Shown here one piece after another: positions 45,502 through 55,029 of a stretch of 64,000 nt of DNA. Under the pieces are notes generated by a model. That model saw only the letters and a program-made list of their open reading frames with translations. It made no database searches and had not been told where the DNA came from. The stretch is from Paenibacillus contaminans (GTDB taxonomy: Bacteria > Bacillota > Bacilli > Paenibacillales > NBRC-103111), in NCBI RefSeq assembly GCF_003285015.1, contig NZ_QMFB01000014.1:1-64000 (forward strand), read 5' to 3'. Every line of letters begins with the position of its first letter. Within the stretch, counting starts at the first letter, position 1. The position numbers and the translations under genes were made by a program.

Positions 45502-46426
45502 GAATGCACCTCACGGTTCCGCCGCGAAGGACGCGTACTTCCGGACGTGCCACCGTGCAATCGGGGGTAGCCGCCGAACAGCGGGGAGCGAATAAGCAGC
45601 CGGCCGGCAGCGCATTCGGTGAAGGCTGGGAGCCGGGGATCGGCATAAAGTCGTTCTGCGGCAACGCTTTCCAAAGCGCCTTCGAATAAGGATGCCTCAG
45701 CCGCCCGCCGTCTCCGCCGAAGTCCGCAGCAGGTGCGACCTCAACCGTAGTACCCGCGTAGAAAACGGCCACTTTGTCGGCGATCGGCAGAACCGATTCG
45801 ATATCATGGGAAATTAGCAGGACGGCGCATCCTTCATCGGCCAGTTCTTTAAACTGGCTCAGCGCCTCCTGAACCGCCTCGGGATTCAAGCCGGGCGTCG
45901 GCTCGTCCGCTATGATCAGCTTGGCTCCGCTTATCGTGGCCGTGGATACGAGCACTCTGCGGGCCATTCCGCCCGACAGCTGGAACGGAAACATTCGCTC
46001 AACGGCGCTTGAGAGCCCGAATCGCTCGAAAACGGATCGCTGCTCGGCGGCGGGATCGCCGCCTTTGGCCGAGCTTCTTACTTGACGGCCGACGCGCATT
46101 AACGGATCCAAATAGTTAACCGATTGCGGAACGAGCGCAATTTCTTTGCCGCGCAGCGCGGCTTGCCGTTCGGCGTCAAGCGGGACGCCGTCAAATTCGA
46201 TCTTCCCTGTTACTGCGGCATTGCTGGGGAGAATCCCCATAATCGCATGGGCAAGCAAGCTTTTGCCCGAGCCGCTTGAGCCGATGACGGCAACGATTTC
46301 GCCCGGCTCGATCGAAAGATGGAGGTCTTGGATGACCTGGAGCGTTTGTTTTTTCATGCCGCCGCCGGCGTATTGGGTAAATGAGACGGATAGATCGGAA
46401 ACTTTCAAAAGTGGCATTACCGACAT
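45491..46426 (-). CDS. nikD: nickel/peptide ABC importer ATPase (NikD-like)
   Basis: About 311 residues. Walker A is GSSGSGKSL, signature LSGGMARR, Walker B LIIADEPT, and H is in LISHD; the C-terminal oligopeptide/dipeptide transporter extension includes the CLFAPRC segment, whose cysteines (with CTVARPEV) match the Fe-S-like or zinc cysteines seen in DppD/OppD proteins. ATG 46426 is preferred (GGAAAGGAG 11 bases upstream) over the frame start at 46456. Pairs with the NikE-like ATPase. Confidence 0.88.
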   Translation of the reverse strand: MSVMPLLKVSDLSVSFTQYAGGGMKKQTLQVIQDLHLSIEPGEIVAVIGSSGSGKSLLAHAIMGILPSNAAVTGKIEFDGVPLDAERQAALRGKEIALVPQSVNYLDPLMRVGRQVRSSAKGGDPAAEQRSVFERFGLSSAVERMFPFQLSGGMARRVLVSTATISGAKLIIADEPTPGLNPEAVQEALSQFKELADEGCAVLLISHDIESVLPIADKVAVFYAGTTVEVAPAADFGGDGGRLRHPYSKALWKALPQNDFMPIPGSQPSPNALPAGCLFAPRCSAATPDCTVARPEVRVLRGGTVRCIHAS

Positions 46427-46474
46427 AACCGAGGCAACTCCTTTCCTTGCATGCAATCGACCGCAATCATTCGT

Positions 46475-47338
46475 TTAATCATGGGAGCGATGCGGATCGA
46501 GAAGTCCGCGCAGGTTTTCGCCGATCCGGTCGAAAGCCCGTACCGTCACGAGCAAGCTGAGTCCCGGAAAAACCGCTAGCCACCACATGCCCGTAGACAA
46601 ATACCGCATCGATTCGGATAAAATGATACCGACAGCCGGCTGATGAGGCGACAGCCCCAGCCCGAGAAACGTAATCGCCGCCTCGTGCAGGATGGCATGC
46701 GGAAACAAGAGAAGCATGCCGACGAGCAGCTGCGGTAAAATATGAGGCAGCATATGGCGGCTTGCGATCCATAGCCGCGATTTTCCAAGCCTTCGCGAAA
46801 CCTGTATGTAATCGGCGGATTTCAGCTGCAGCAGCTCTGCGCGAATGACACGGGCGAGGCTTGGCCAATGCGTAAAAGCGATGCCGATGACGACGCCCTT
46901 CAGGCCGCCGCCAAAAACGAACGAAATCAGAATGAGCGTAACCAGATGGGGAACGCTCAGGAATAAATCGATCAGCCAGGATACGATTTTATCCGCCGTT
47001 CTGCCCAGCGTAGCTGCGGCAAAACCGAGCAAAGCCGCGATCACGACGCTGCATGCTGCAGCCGTTAATCCGACGCGTATGCTTAAAGCGAGCCCTTTGA
47101 CGGTACGGGTAAACATATCACGGCCAAGCCAATCCGTGCCGAACAGATGACCTGCCGACGGTGCGAGATTGCGCAGCTCCAGATGGGTGGATATCGGTTC
47201 GTCGCTCATCAGAAGGCCGCCGAGTTCGACGGCCGCCACGAATAATGCGGCAAGCGCCGCGACAATCAGCGCCCGCTGCCTGCCGTTCAGGCCGAGGAGC
47301 GGCTGCAGGGGCTTTTTGGCTCCAAATCCTCGTATCAT
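46475..47338 (-). CDS. nikC: nickel/peptide ABC importer permease (NikC-like)
   Basis: A 287-residue permease of the DppC/NikC family, with an N-terminal helix, the LFGTDWLGRDMFTR motif near residue 70 and the EAA-like segment near 175 (ISRRLGKSRLWIASRHMLPHI-type: RRLGKSRLWI followed by HMLPHIL). It overlaps the NikB-like gene by four bases, and the complex imports nickel or a nickel chelate with NikA-like binding protein. Confidence 0.9.
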   Translation of the reverse strand: MIRGFGAKKPLQPLLGLNGRQRALIVAALAALFVAAVELGGLLMSDEPISTHLELRNLAPSAGHLFGTDWLGRDMFTRTVKGLALSIRVGLTAAACSVVIAALLGFAAATLGRTADKIVSWLIDLFLSVPHLVTLILISFVFGGGLKGVVIGIAFTHWPSLARVIRAELLQLKSADYIQVSRRLGKSRLWIASRHMLPHILPQLLVGMLLLFPHAILHEAAITFLGLGLSPHQPAVGIILSESMRYLSTGMWWLAVFPGLSLLVTVRAFDRIGENLRGLLDPHRSHD

Positions 47339-48342
47339 AGCGACCGCCTTTCTTTCATCCGCGGATCCACGAAACGATAGATCAAATCCGCTATCGCATT
47401 ACCGGCAAACACGAAGACGGCGCTGAACAGAACGACGCCGAGCAGAAGCGGGACGTCGCCGCGCAGCCCGGCTTCCACCGTGGCTTGACCAAGACCGGGA
47501 TAGGAAAACACTTGCTCCGCAAGCACGGCTCCGCCGAACAGCTCGCTGAAGGCGGTAAACTGCAGCGTGATTGCCGGTATCGCGATGTTGCGCAGGCCAT
47601 GGCGCCTAAACAGCCCGAAGCCCCGTTCGCCTCTTGCCCTTGCGAATAACATATAGTCGCTGGACAAAACGTCAATCAGCTTCTGCCTCGTATGCAAGGC
47701 GATGTTGGAAATGCCGATTACGCTCAGCGTCAGCGCCGGCAAAATCATATGGTAGATGCGGTCGCCAATCGTTACATTTTCGGCCAGTACGCCTGCCGGA
47801 ACGCCGAGCGAAACCGGGAACCAGCCGAGCCATACCGAAAACACGATGACAAGCACAAGGCCCAGCCAAAAAGCCGGAGTGGACGCCAGCGTATAGCAAT
47901 ACCATTTGATCAGCCGGTCTATCCACGTATTTTGCTTCATTCCGGCGACAGCGCCCGCGATGAATCCGATCAGCCCGGATAATATCCAAGCTGTAATCAT
48001 TAGTGCCAACGAGCTGAGAAATCGCTCGCGGATGACGTCGGCGACCGGCTCGCGGTAGATCATCGACGTTCCCATATCGCCGCTCAAGAGGGCGCTGCCC
48101 CATTGTATAAACCGTTCGGCCGGAGGTTTGTCCAAGCCCCAATATTCCGCAATCTGCGCCCGCTGCTCCGGACTGACCCGCATCATGTCGGCGCCAATGT
48201 ACGCTTGCGTCGGATCGATCGGGGAACGGCTGACAAGCAGGAACGATATGACGCTTATCGCCGCAAGCAGGGAGGCGAGCCGGATTGCTTTCCCGATAAG
48301 GAAGCGGGCAAGATTGCGGTTCGTTCCGTTAATGGCTTTCAT
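47335..48342 (-). CDS. nikB: nickel/peptide ABC importer permease (NikB-like)
   Basis: A 335-residue permease of the DppB/NikB family: the N-terminal helix, SRSPIDPTQAYIG segment, six membrane helices and the EAA-like loop ARARGERGFGLFRRHGLRN near residue 230. It begins six bases after the binding-protein gene ends and overlaps nikC by four bases. Confidence 0.9.
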   Translation of the reverse strand: MKAINGTNRNLARFLIGKAIRLASLLAAISVISFLLVSRSPIDPTQAYIGADMMRVSPEQRAQIAEYWGLDKPPAERFIQWGSALLSGDMGTSMIYREPVADVIRERFLSSLALMITAWILSGLIGFIAGAVAGMKQNTWIDRLIKWYCYTLASTPAFWLGLVLVIVFSVWLGWFPVSLGVPAGVLAENVTIGDRIYHMILPALTLSVIGISNIALHTRQKLIDVLSSDYMLFARARGERGFGLFRRHGLRNIAIPAITLQFTAFSELFGGAVLAEQVFSYPGLGQATVEAGLRGDVPLLLGVVLFSAVFVFAGNAIADLIYRFVDPRMKERRSL

Positions 48343-48347
48343 TTCGT

Positions 48348-49943
48348 TTACTCATTCCATTTCCAGCTCTCGATATTGTCGGTTACCGGCCATCCGTGGC
48401 CGTGCGGGTGGATGCGCTGTTTGCCGATATCAAGCTTATCTTTGACCAGATAAAGATGATCGATGTTCACAAGCCAAGCCCACGGCGCATCCCCTTGCGC
48501 GCTCAAGCCCGTGCTGCCGTCCCATTGCGCTTTTTGCCAGAAGTCCAATGCTTTCTCCTCGCTCGTCGCTCGCATCGCTTTGTCCATCCAGTCGTCGACT
48601 GCAGGATTGCCGTAGTAGCCGGGATTGTAGTACTCGACCCCGCCGTACTTGCTGCTGTACACATTGAACATTTCGAGCGGATCGTGACTTCCCCAGCCGA
48701 AAAGGACGGCGTTAGCGTGCATTTGCGATTCGAGGTCGTCCCAGCTTTTGCCTTCGACGTCGATTTTGATGCCGATCGGCTTGATCATGTCGGCGACGGA
48801 CAAAGCCAGCGATTGCCGCGTGACATCGCCCGAAGGATACATCAGCGTAAATTGGGCTTTCAGCCCGTTTTTCTCGAGAACGCCGTCTCCGTCCCCGTCC
48901 TTCCAGCCGGCATCGGCCAAACGTTTCTTGGCTGTGTTTGCGTCCCCGTCGGGAATAACCGTTTTCGGGTTCCACCAAGGGAGCCCGTCATTTATCGTGT
49001 AGGCCGGCGTACCGTGCCCTTCCAGCACGCCGTCTACGAGCGCTTTGCGGTCTACCGCTTCGTTGATCGCTTTGCGGATCGCGATGTCCGCCGTTACGTC
49101 ATTGCCGATGGCGAAGCCGTCCTTCGTTTTGCCGCCGCTTTTGACATACGGAAACACGATACCGCGGTTATCGACCGATTTGGCGGTTTCCAGCCGCATG
49201 CCTTTTACCTGCTGTTTGCTGAAGGCGGAAGGGATATAAGAGATGTCCACTTTGCCGGCCTTGGCGGCTGCGAAAGCGGCGTCCTCGGTCAAGAACAGGA
49301 AGGTCAGCTTCTTAAAATAAGGCTTGCTGCCGTAATATTCCGGGTTCGCCTCGACGATCGCCTGTTGGCCTTTATCCCACTGTACGAGCTTGTAGGGGCC
49401 GGAGCCGATCGGGTTGCTCGCATAATCTTTCCCGTAAGCATGCTTCGGAACGATTCCTGTCGTCACAAGCAGGGAAAGAAATGTGGATTGAGGCTCCTTC
49501 AAAGTAAACTTTATCGTATAATCGTCAAGGGTCTCCACTCTTTTCAGGTTCGTCAAATCGATGACGGAGCCGTTCGAGGCTGCGGTATCGAAGGTGAACT
49601 TCACGTCCGCTGCGGTTAGCGGCCTACCGTCCGAAAATTTGACGTCGCGGCGTAGCTTGACCGTCCATGACGTCTCGCTGCTTGCCTCATATTCCGCGGC
49701 CAGATCGTTCACGATTTTCAATTGATCGTCCCTTTTGAGCAGCGTGCTTTGGAAGAGAGGCGAGCCGTAGCGACCCCAACCCGTAGTCGGATCGAAGCCG
49801 GCTTCGGGCTCCGAACCGACGGCCAGCAGAAGCTCGTCCTTTCGGGAAGACTCGTTTGTGCCGGATATGGACGCACATCCTGCAACCAAAATACAGCATG
49901 CAAGGGCCAAGATGAATAGTGCTTTATACCGATGCGCTTTCAA
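48348..49943 (-). CDS. nikA: nickel/metallophore-binding lipoprotein (NikA-like, SBP family 5)
   Basis: About 531 residues. It is a family 5 solute-binding lipoprotein with lipobox VAGC (C23) and the typical LRRDVKFSDGRPLTAADV segment. Near the C terminus IHPHGHGWPV supplies histidines that fit metal binding. NikA-type proteins bind nickel with small chelators, and CntA-type relatives bind nickel-opine metallophores; this cannot be told apart here. The start is TTG 49943, eight bases after AGGAG on the minus strand; the frame opens at GTG 49988. It heads the operon nikABCDE-nikR. I found no exact NikR operator upstream. Confidence 0.9.
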   Translation of the reverse strand: MKAHRYKALFILALACCILVAGCASISGTNESSRKDELLLAVGSEPEAGFDPTTGWGRYGSPLFQSTLLKRDDQLKIVNDLAAEYEASSETSWTVKLRRDVKFSDGRPLTAADVKFTFDTAASNGSVIDLTNLKRVETLDDYTIKFTLKEPQSTFLSLLVTTGIVPKHAYGKDYASNPIGSGPYKLVQWDKGQQAIVEANPEYYGSKPYFKKLTFLFLTEDAAFAAAKAGKVDISYIPSAFSKQQVKGMRLETAKSVDNRGIVFPYVKSGGKTKDGFAIGNDVTADIAIRKAINEAVDRKALVDGVLEGHGTPAYTINDGLPWWNPKTVIPDGDANTAKKRLADAGWKDGDGDGVLEKNGLKAQFTLMYPSGDVTRQSLALSVADMIKPIGIKIDVEGKSWDDLESQMHANAVLFGWGSHDPLEMFNVYSSKYGGVEYYNPGYYGNPAVDDWMDKAMRATSEEKALDFWQKAQWDGSTGLSAQGDAPWAWLVNIDHLYLVKDKLDIGKQRIHPHGHGWPVTDNIESWKWNE

Positions 49944-50050
49944 GTTCTCCACTCCTATGTGTGTTACGATTTTTTGTAATTGTAGCACATCGGTGGGCGA
50001 GTATCACTAACTTTTTCAACAATATGGCAGGACAAGCTTGAACGAATAGC

Positions 50051-51274
50051 TCATCCGCCATAAACGGCATATTCGCCGTTCACGCTGCGAATCCAGAGCC
50101 GCTGGTTGCGCCCGTTCGCGTCGGCAAGCCATAGATCGCCCCCGCCTTTGCCGTTCGTTCGCTGCCAAACGAGACGGCCGCTGCTCCGCAAAAACTGCGG
50201 CCGGATATCGCCGAGCCCGCGCGGTGGCTTCGTGATTGCACGGGCATCCGTAGGAGATGCGGCGGACTGGTTGACAAGACCGGGCATCGGGAAGTGGAAC
50301 GCGCTGCCCATGTTTCCTAGGGCTTTGCCGCGCGATACGGTCAGAATAGCCGGGTTTTGCCATGCAAAACCGATATCCAGCATGCCTTTCGGCGTCAACG
50401 TAACCGAAACGCCGGGCGCCGCCGGATCGTACAATATGAGCTCCTTGGGCTCCGCATAAAAACGGCCTTGACCGCCGACATACGCGAGCTGCGAGCCTTC
50501 TGGGCTCCACTGGAACCAGTCTTCATGCCCTAGCATGTCGCCGATTTTGCGGAAAGACCGGCCGTCTGCCGAAAGCAGGCAGAGCGAATTCGCATCCATC
50601 GCCAAGGAGGCGGTCGGGAACGCGATAAAAGCGATCCAGCGTCCGTCCGCAGACCATTTGAACGTAGTCGTCCCGACGGCGAACAGCTCTCCGGGCGGGT
50701 TCGGGATGGTGTAGAAAAGCTTGCTTTTCGACGCATCGAAATTTTCCGTCAGCGGCACTTTATACAGCTTCACGTCCGACCAGCCCGCCGGCGTCAGCTG
50801 CGCGCCTGTAGACACTAGAAAGCCTTGGCCTTCCGGCTCCCAGACGTAGCTGCCGACCCCTCCGGTAACGTTCGTGAACGGTTTCGGCGCCGGACCTGTC
50901 GCATCGACAACGTCGAGAATGCTTTCGTCCTGGAAGGCGAGCAAGCTTGCTTTCGGAGACCAGTGTAAATGGCGAACGTTGCTTGTAAAAACCTGCTCCT
51001 TTTTGCCCGTCTCCGTATTATGTATCCATGCGCCTTGCTTTTGCTTGACATAAGCCAGCAGCTTGCCGTCCGCGGACCAGGCGATGTCCGAGAAGCTTTG
51101 CCCCCGGTCGACGGGTGTTTCATTGCGGCTTGTCTTCAGCCAAAGGCTGCCGTCTCGAACGAAGGCGGCTTTGGGGGCTTCCGGTTTAGCGGAGGCAGCG
51201 GGGGCGGAAGCGGCTTCAACGATAGCGAAAACGATAAGCATTACGAACAGCGTGGAAATCCGAAGTCTTTTCAA
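50051..51274 (-). CDS. exported TolB-like beta-propeller protein
   Basis: A 407-residue protein with a signal peptide (residues 1-29, ending ASA) followed by a WD40/TolB-type propeller: repeated WSADGK/WSPEGS blades, e.g. IAWSADGKLLAYV and FKWSADGRWIAFIAF. The start is TTG 51274 about 12 bases from AAAGGGG. The fold usually binds ligands or proteins; the specific role is unknown. It lies between the nickel importer and the polyamine-type genes, in the same direction, with gaps of about 110 and 146 bases, so it could be in the same regulon but need not be. Confidence 0.82.
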   Translation of the reverse strand: MKRLRISTLFVMLIVFAIVEAASAPAASAKPEAPKAAFVRDGSLWLKTSRNETPVDRGQSFSDIAWSADGKLLAYVKQKQGAWIHNTETGKKEQVFTSNVRHLHWSPKASLLAFQDESILDVVDATGPAPKPFTNVTGGVGSYVWEPEGQGFLVSTGAQLTPAGWSDVKLYKVPLTENFDASKSKLFYTIPNPPGELFAVGTTTFKWSADGRWIAFIAFPTASLAMDANSLCLLSADGRSFRKIGDMLGHEDWFQWSPEGSQLAYVGGQGRFYAEPKELILYDPAAPGVSVTLTPKGMLDIGFAWQNPAILTVSRGKALGNMGSAFHFPMPGLVNQSAASPTDARAITKPPRGLGDIRPQFLRSSGRLVWQRTNGKGGGDLWLADANGRNQRLWIRSVNGEYAVYGG

Positions 51275-51420
51275 AAAAAATAAGCCCCTTTCGAATGGTT
51301 CCGTTAATGTCTGCTCAGCTTAGCATAACCGGAATTATCCAAAAGTTGTGCCGGCAGACGAACGGATTCAATCGACAAGGGGAGGGCGGATAGGGCCCGG
51401 CAAGTGAAGCTGCAGAGCCG

Positions 51421-52299
51421 TTACTCGAGCGCCTTCTTTACATAATTCGGAAGGGCGAAAGAGGCGTAAAAAAGGTCGGGATTCATGTAGCCGTTATTCC
51501 GCCATTGCAGTCTGCGAATGTCCGCGTGCATCGGATCCCATTTTTTAGAAGCTATGACAAAACTCCAAATGCCGCCCGGAAAAACAGGCACGGCCGCCAA
51601 ATAAACGCGAACGATCGGAAAAAGCTTGTTTAGATAGCGTACGGTATCCCGCATAATTTTCGGGTTATAGTAAGGCGATTCGGAATGGCAGACGAACAAG
51701 CCGTCTTCGTTCAGGGCGCGGTAGGCCAATTCGTAAAAAGCGGGCTTATACAAGGCTGTAGACGGTCCGTAAGGATCGGAGCGGTCGACGATAAGCACGT
51801 CGTAAATCGCTTTTTGCCCCTTGATCCAATGCAAGCCGTCGCGATAGATCATATGCACGCGGTCATCCAACTCGTAGATGGCAGGATTGGAGAGCCAAGT
51901 GCGGCTCACTTCCACGACGCGGGCGTCGATTTCGACGACGTCGATCCGTTTGACGTCCGTATATTTTGCCGTTTCGCGTGCGGCCCCGCAGTCCCCTCCG
52001 CCGATAATCGCCACTTTATGCGGCTCCGGATGCGTCGTCAGCGGGACGTGAGTCAGCATCTCATTGTAAATATACCCTTCCTTGGAGGTGTATTGGGGAA
52101 TGCCGTCAAGCACGAGCATACGCCCGAAGCCGGCCGATTCCGCTACGCTGATTTCCTGGTAGGGCGACTGCTCGTAGTGAAGAAGCCGGTCGATTTTATA
52201 GCCGATTTCGAGCCCCATTTCCTCGACGTCGTCAAACAGCCACAGCTCCTCGCGTTCCCCTTCTTTATAGTAGCCGGTCAGATTGGTCGGTTTGATCAT
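51421..52299 (-). CDS. SpeE-like aminopropyltransferase-family protein
   Basis: A 292-residue protein of the spermidine synthase family: an N-terminal beta domain and a Rossmann methyltransferase-like core with IGGGDCGAARE near residue 100 and VDRSDPYGP near 170. Family-typical landmarks HVPLTTHPEP and PGGIWSFVIASKK are present. Several substrate-pocket positions differ from B. subtilis-type SpeE: GGGDGG is GGGDCG, the YHEM Tyr-His-Glu is YNEM, and the QTDSPW-type loop is CHSESPYY. Chemistry on a different amine is possible. It begins two bases after the homospermidine-synthase-like gene, in one operon with it. Confidence 0.88.
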   Translation of the reverse strand: MIKPTNLTGYYKEGEREELWLFDDVEEMGLEIGYKIDRLLHYEQSPYQEISVAESAGFGRMLVLDGIPQYTSKEGYIYNEMLTHVPLTTHPEPHKVAIIGGGDCGAARETAKYTDVKRIDVVEIDARVVEVSRTWLSNPAIYELDDRVHMIYRDGLHWIKGQKAIYDVLIVDRSDPYGPSTALYKPAFYELAYRALNEDGLFVCHSESPYYNPKIMRDTVRYLNKLFPIVRVYLAAVPVFPGGIWSFVIASKKWDPMHADIRRLQWRNNGYMNPDLFYASFALPNYVKKALE

Positions 52300-52301
52300 G
52301 G

Positions 52302-53600
52302 TTATTCCTCCTTTCCCTTATTCTCCGATTGCTCCGGCGCCTCGGGCTCAGTCATTCTATCGAGCAGCATCCCGTCCGAAACGGCATTTTCCCCCAACGT
52401 AAAATGCTTCATGTACTGTGACACATAGGCGCCGTAACGGCTTTCCGTTTGCATCAGCAGCTCATCTACGTAATAAACGCCTGCCGGAAGCCGGTCCAGC
52501 ACTTGGGAAGCGACTGCTCCGTAAACGCCGCAGGCCACCTGAAAATATGTCGCGTTAGTCGGATAGGCCGGATAAACCTCGCTAGTAGAGAGGGAGTTGA
52601 ACATATACGTTTCCTTATCGTCGTAAACGAGCAGGACGCCGACCGTATCTTCGCCGGCGAGCGGCGCTTTTTCGGGATCCAGCACGCTCATATTCCATTC
52701 CCATAAGTCGTCCTGAACGGGCAGATGCTTGCGGATCGTCTCCGTCATTTGCTCGCTGACGCGGTAAATAAAGCCGGTTTCCATCCCGTACAGCTTGCTG
52801 AGCGTAATGACTTCCTCATGCGGCATCAGACATCCCGTGAACGATTTGTCCCCGAGCCGGACGCGAAATTCCATCGCATACACATCGTCGTATATAAAAA
52901 GCGGCACGCCGCGCTGCATGAACATGGGGTAATTTAGTAGCGCTTCATCCAAGAAGCATTCCGGCGACCATGTCGTATAAATCGTTTGCGGCTTCATGCG
53001 TGAGTCGTCGGCGAAAAAGGTAGTGTCATGCTCCACGATATAGCAAGCTTTCGGCATTTTGTCCGGATTGCGGCTCATCAGCTCCAATGCCATCCACTGC
53101 ACGACGCCCGGGTTCATGCCGGAGCCGACGATAGCCGTGCAGTTGCCGAACGCATTCCTTGCTTCTTCGAATCGTTCCGAGCGGCATAAAAGCGTAAAAC
53201 CCTCCAGCGACGTATCTTCGTCAACGGCCGTATTTTCAAGCGCGGTATTGACGTATTTGATGCCTAGCTCGTTGCAGCAGCCGATCATTTGGACGGTATC
53301 CGCCCATGATACGTCAATGACCAGCTGTGTTCCGCTAGATTGCAAATGCTCGCGGAGTTTTGGCAAATCGGACAAATCGAACTGATGCAGAACAAATTGC
53401 TTTTTCAAATGCGGAAACAGATTGCTGTAATACGCTTTGCTTTTTTGCCGGTAGTCGACCAGGTGGATTCGGCATTGCTTCATCCAGCCGTGAATCGGAT
53501 CATCACCATCCTGTGCGGCGCGTTGGAGGATGGAAAGGACCGCTTTGGCGACTCCCCCGGCGCTTCCTAGCAAAGTCAGTACCGGACGATCGGGCCTCAC
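52302..53600 (-). CDS. homospermidine-synthase-like (saccharopine dehydrogenase superfamily) protein
   Basis: About 432 residues. A Rossmann start (LTLLGSAGGVAKAVL) is followed by segments that match bacterial homospermidine synthases recalled from memory: GMNPGVVQWM, VEHDTTF, YTTWSPECFLDEAL, and near the C terminus DTVGVLLVYDDKETY plus NATYFQVACGVYGAV. This family moves aminobutyl groups between diamines using NAD. The start is GTG 53600, seven bases after AAGGAGGG on the minus strand; the open frame extends to 53765 without a matching ribosome site. Next to a SpeE-like gene it suggests an unusual polyamine pathway. Confidence 0.82.
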   Translation of the reverse strand: MRPDRPVLTLLGSAGGVAKAVLSILQRAAQDGDDPIHGWMKQCRIHLVDYRQKSKAYYSNLFPHLKKQFVLHQFDLSDLPKLREHLQSSGTQLVIDVSWADTVQMIGCCNELGIKYVNTALENTAVDEDTSLEGFTLLCRSERFEEARNAFGNCTAIVGSGMNPGVVQWMALELMSRNPDKMPKACYIVEHDTTFFADDSRMKPQTIYTTWSPECFLDEALLNYPMFMQRGVPLFIYDDVYAMEFRVRLGDKSFTGCLMPHEEVITLSKLYGMETGFIYRVSEQMTETIRKHLPVQDDLWEWNMSVLDPEKAPLAGEDTVGVLLVYDDKETYMFNSLSTSEVYPAYPTNATYFQVACGVYGAVASQVLDRLPAGVYYVDELLMQTESRYGAYVSQYMKHFTLGENAVSDGMLLDRMTEPEAPEQSENKGKEE

Positions 53601-53840
53601 TGGCATTCCCTCCTTATCCATTTCCCGCGATCCGAAGCAGATCCCTTGAAACGGATTCCGGTGCTTCGCGGGCAGCCCGGAGCAGTAAATCTGATCATTC
53701 TGCTTCTCTACCATTTTATGCAGGCGGGAGAAGCTTGTTTTAATAGAAACGCACATACGCGGCAAAAAAGGCGAAACGGTTTGCCCTCTTGAACGTAGGA
53801 AAAGCTATAGTTATGTAAAAACACGTTTGGAGGAATGACG

Positions 53841-54185
53841 ATGAAATGTCCGGTATGCCATGATGTGCGGATGAGGGAAGTGGACAAGAACGGGATTCTG
53901 ATCGATGTCTGCCCGGATTGCAAGGGCGTTTGGCTGGATCGCGGAGAACTGGAAAAGCTGACCGAAGGCATGCGCGAAGTTCGTCAGAGCTACGAGCAGT
54001 GGAGCGGACGCCGCGATCATGACGATGACGACTACAAAAAGCAAACGAGACATGACGATTACAACCGCAGCGGAGACTACGGCTACAATAACCAGAACAA
54101 TTACGACGGACAGCAGGGAAAATACGGGTACGGCAAGCATAAGAAGAAAAAAACGGTATTCGACGTGTTCGACGATTTATTCTAA
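53841..54185 (+). CDS. TFIIB-type zinc-ribbon protein
   Basis: A 114-residue protein with a TFIIB-like zinc ribbon (C3-x2-C6 and C24-x2-C27 with GVWLDRGELEKL after it), followed by a disordered Asp/Asn/Tyr/Lys-rich region (about 60-100) and the conserved-looking tail KTVFDVFDDLF. The family is widespread and of unknown function. GGAGG at 53829-53833 is seven bases from ATG 53841, preferred over ATG 53835. Confidence 0.82.
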   Translation: MKCPVCHDVRMREVDKNGILIDVCPDCKGVWLDRGELEKLTEGMREVRQSYEQWSGRRDHDDDDYKKQTRHDDYNRSGDYGYNNQNNYDGQQGKYGYGKHKKKKTVFDVFDDLF

Positions 54186-54349
54186 AGTGCGAGTTCAATA
54201 AGTCGACTTATCAGCATGGCTTTTTGAACAACCTCTGTAGGGCTTTCCAAATAGGGGCGCTTCTGTCGCAAGTCACGCGGCAGGGCGTCTTTTGCCGTTT
54301 CCGGCTCCGGTTCTTTATGGTAGAATGGGAATAAGTGGGGAGGGTTAGC

Positions 54350-55018
54350 ATGGGGAAAATTATAGGCTTTGTGCTGCTCTGGCGGCTGCTCGGCAACCCG
54401 TTACTGGCTTTGCTCGTGCTGTTCGTCATATTATATTTGCTCGACCGGCGGTTTATCGGCATCATGCCGAGCTTCGTAAAGCCTTTCAAGCGGAGCCGGA
54501 AGCTGTCGCGGCTGCGGCAGGAGCTGTCGGCGAGTCCGCATAATACGAGCGGCAAGCTGGAAGCCGCGCGGCTGCTGATCGAGAGAAAGAAATATCAAGA
54601 AGCGCTCGATTATCTCGAGCAGGTGCGTCCGATCATGGACGATTCGCCGGAAGTGATTTATGAAACGGGCTTTTGCAAGCTGAAGCTCGGCGATATCGCG
54701 GAAGGCGAAAGGCTCGTGCTGCAAAGTCTCGGCATGAACCCTCGTCTTAAATACGGGGAGCCGTATTTGCGGCTTGGCGAAACGTTCGCTTTGACCGACC
54801 CGGACAAGGCGATCGGTTATCTCGTTCAGTTTCGCACGGTACATTCCTCTTCTTGCGAAGCATATTATCGTCTCGGAAAGCTTTATGCCCAGCTTGGGCG
54901 GGGGGCCGAGGCCAAGGATGCGTTCCGCGAAACGGTGCAAATTTATCGCGGTCTGCCCAAATACAAACGGCGCTCCGAGCGCAAGTGGGCGCTGCTTGCG
55001 AAGCTTCAGCGGGGGTAG
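54350..55018 (+). CDS. membrane-anchored TPR protein
   Basis: About 222 residues. Two hydrophobic N-terminal segments (about 5-32) anchor the protein, then tetratricopeptide-type helices (about 70-200; e.g. KKYQEALDYLEQV, KAIGYLVQF, RLGKLYAQLGRGAEAKDAF). No catalytic domain. GGGGAGG (54337-54343) supports ATG 54350 over the GTG at 54335. Role as a scaffolding or partner-binding protein is inferred from the fold only. A short Cys-containing gene follows 11 bases later. Confidence 0.8.
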   Translation: MGKIIGFVLLWRLLGNPLLALLVLFVILYLLDRRFIGIMPSFVKPFKRSRKLSRLRQELSASPHNTSGKLEAARLLIERKKYQEALDYLEQVRPIMDDSPEVIYETGFCKLKLGDIAEGERLVLQSLGMNPRLKYGEPYLRLGETFALTDPDKAIGYLVQFRTVHSSSCEAYYRLGKLYAQLGRGAEAKDAFRETVQIYRGLPKYKRRSERKWALLAKLQRG

Positions 55019-55029
55019 AACAGGACTTG

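Noticed and set aside
49944..50050. NikR operator (GTATGA-N16-TCATAC) upstream of nikA
   Set aside because: Only a lone GTATCA-like half is seen; no symmetrical pair at the right spacing.
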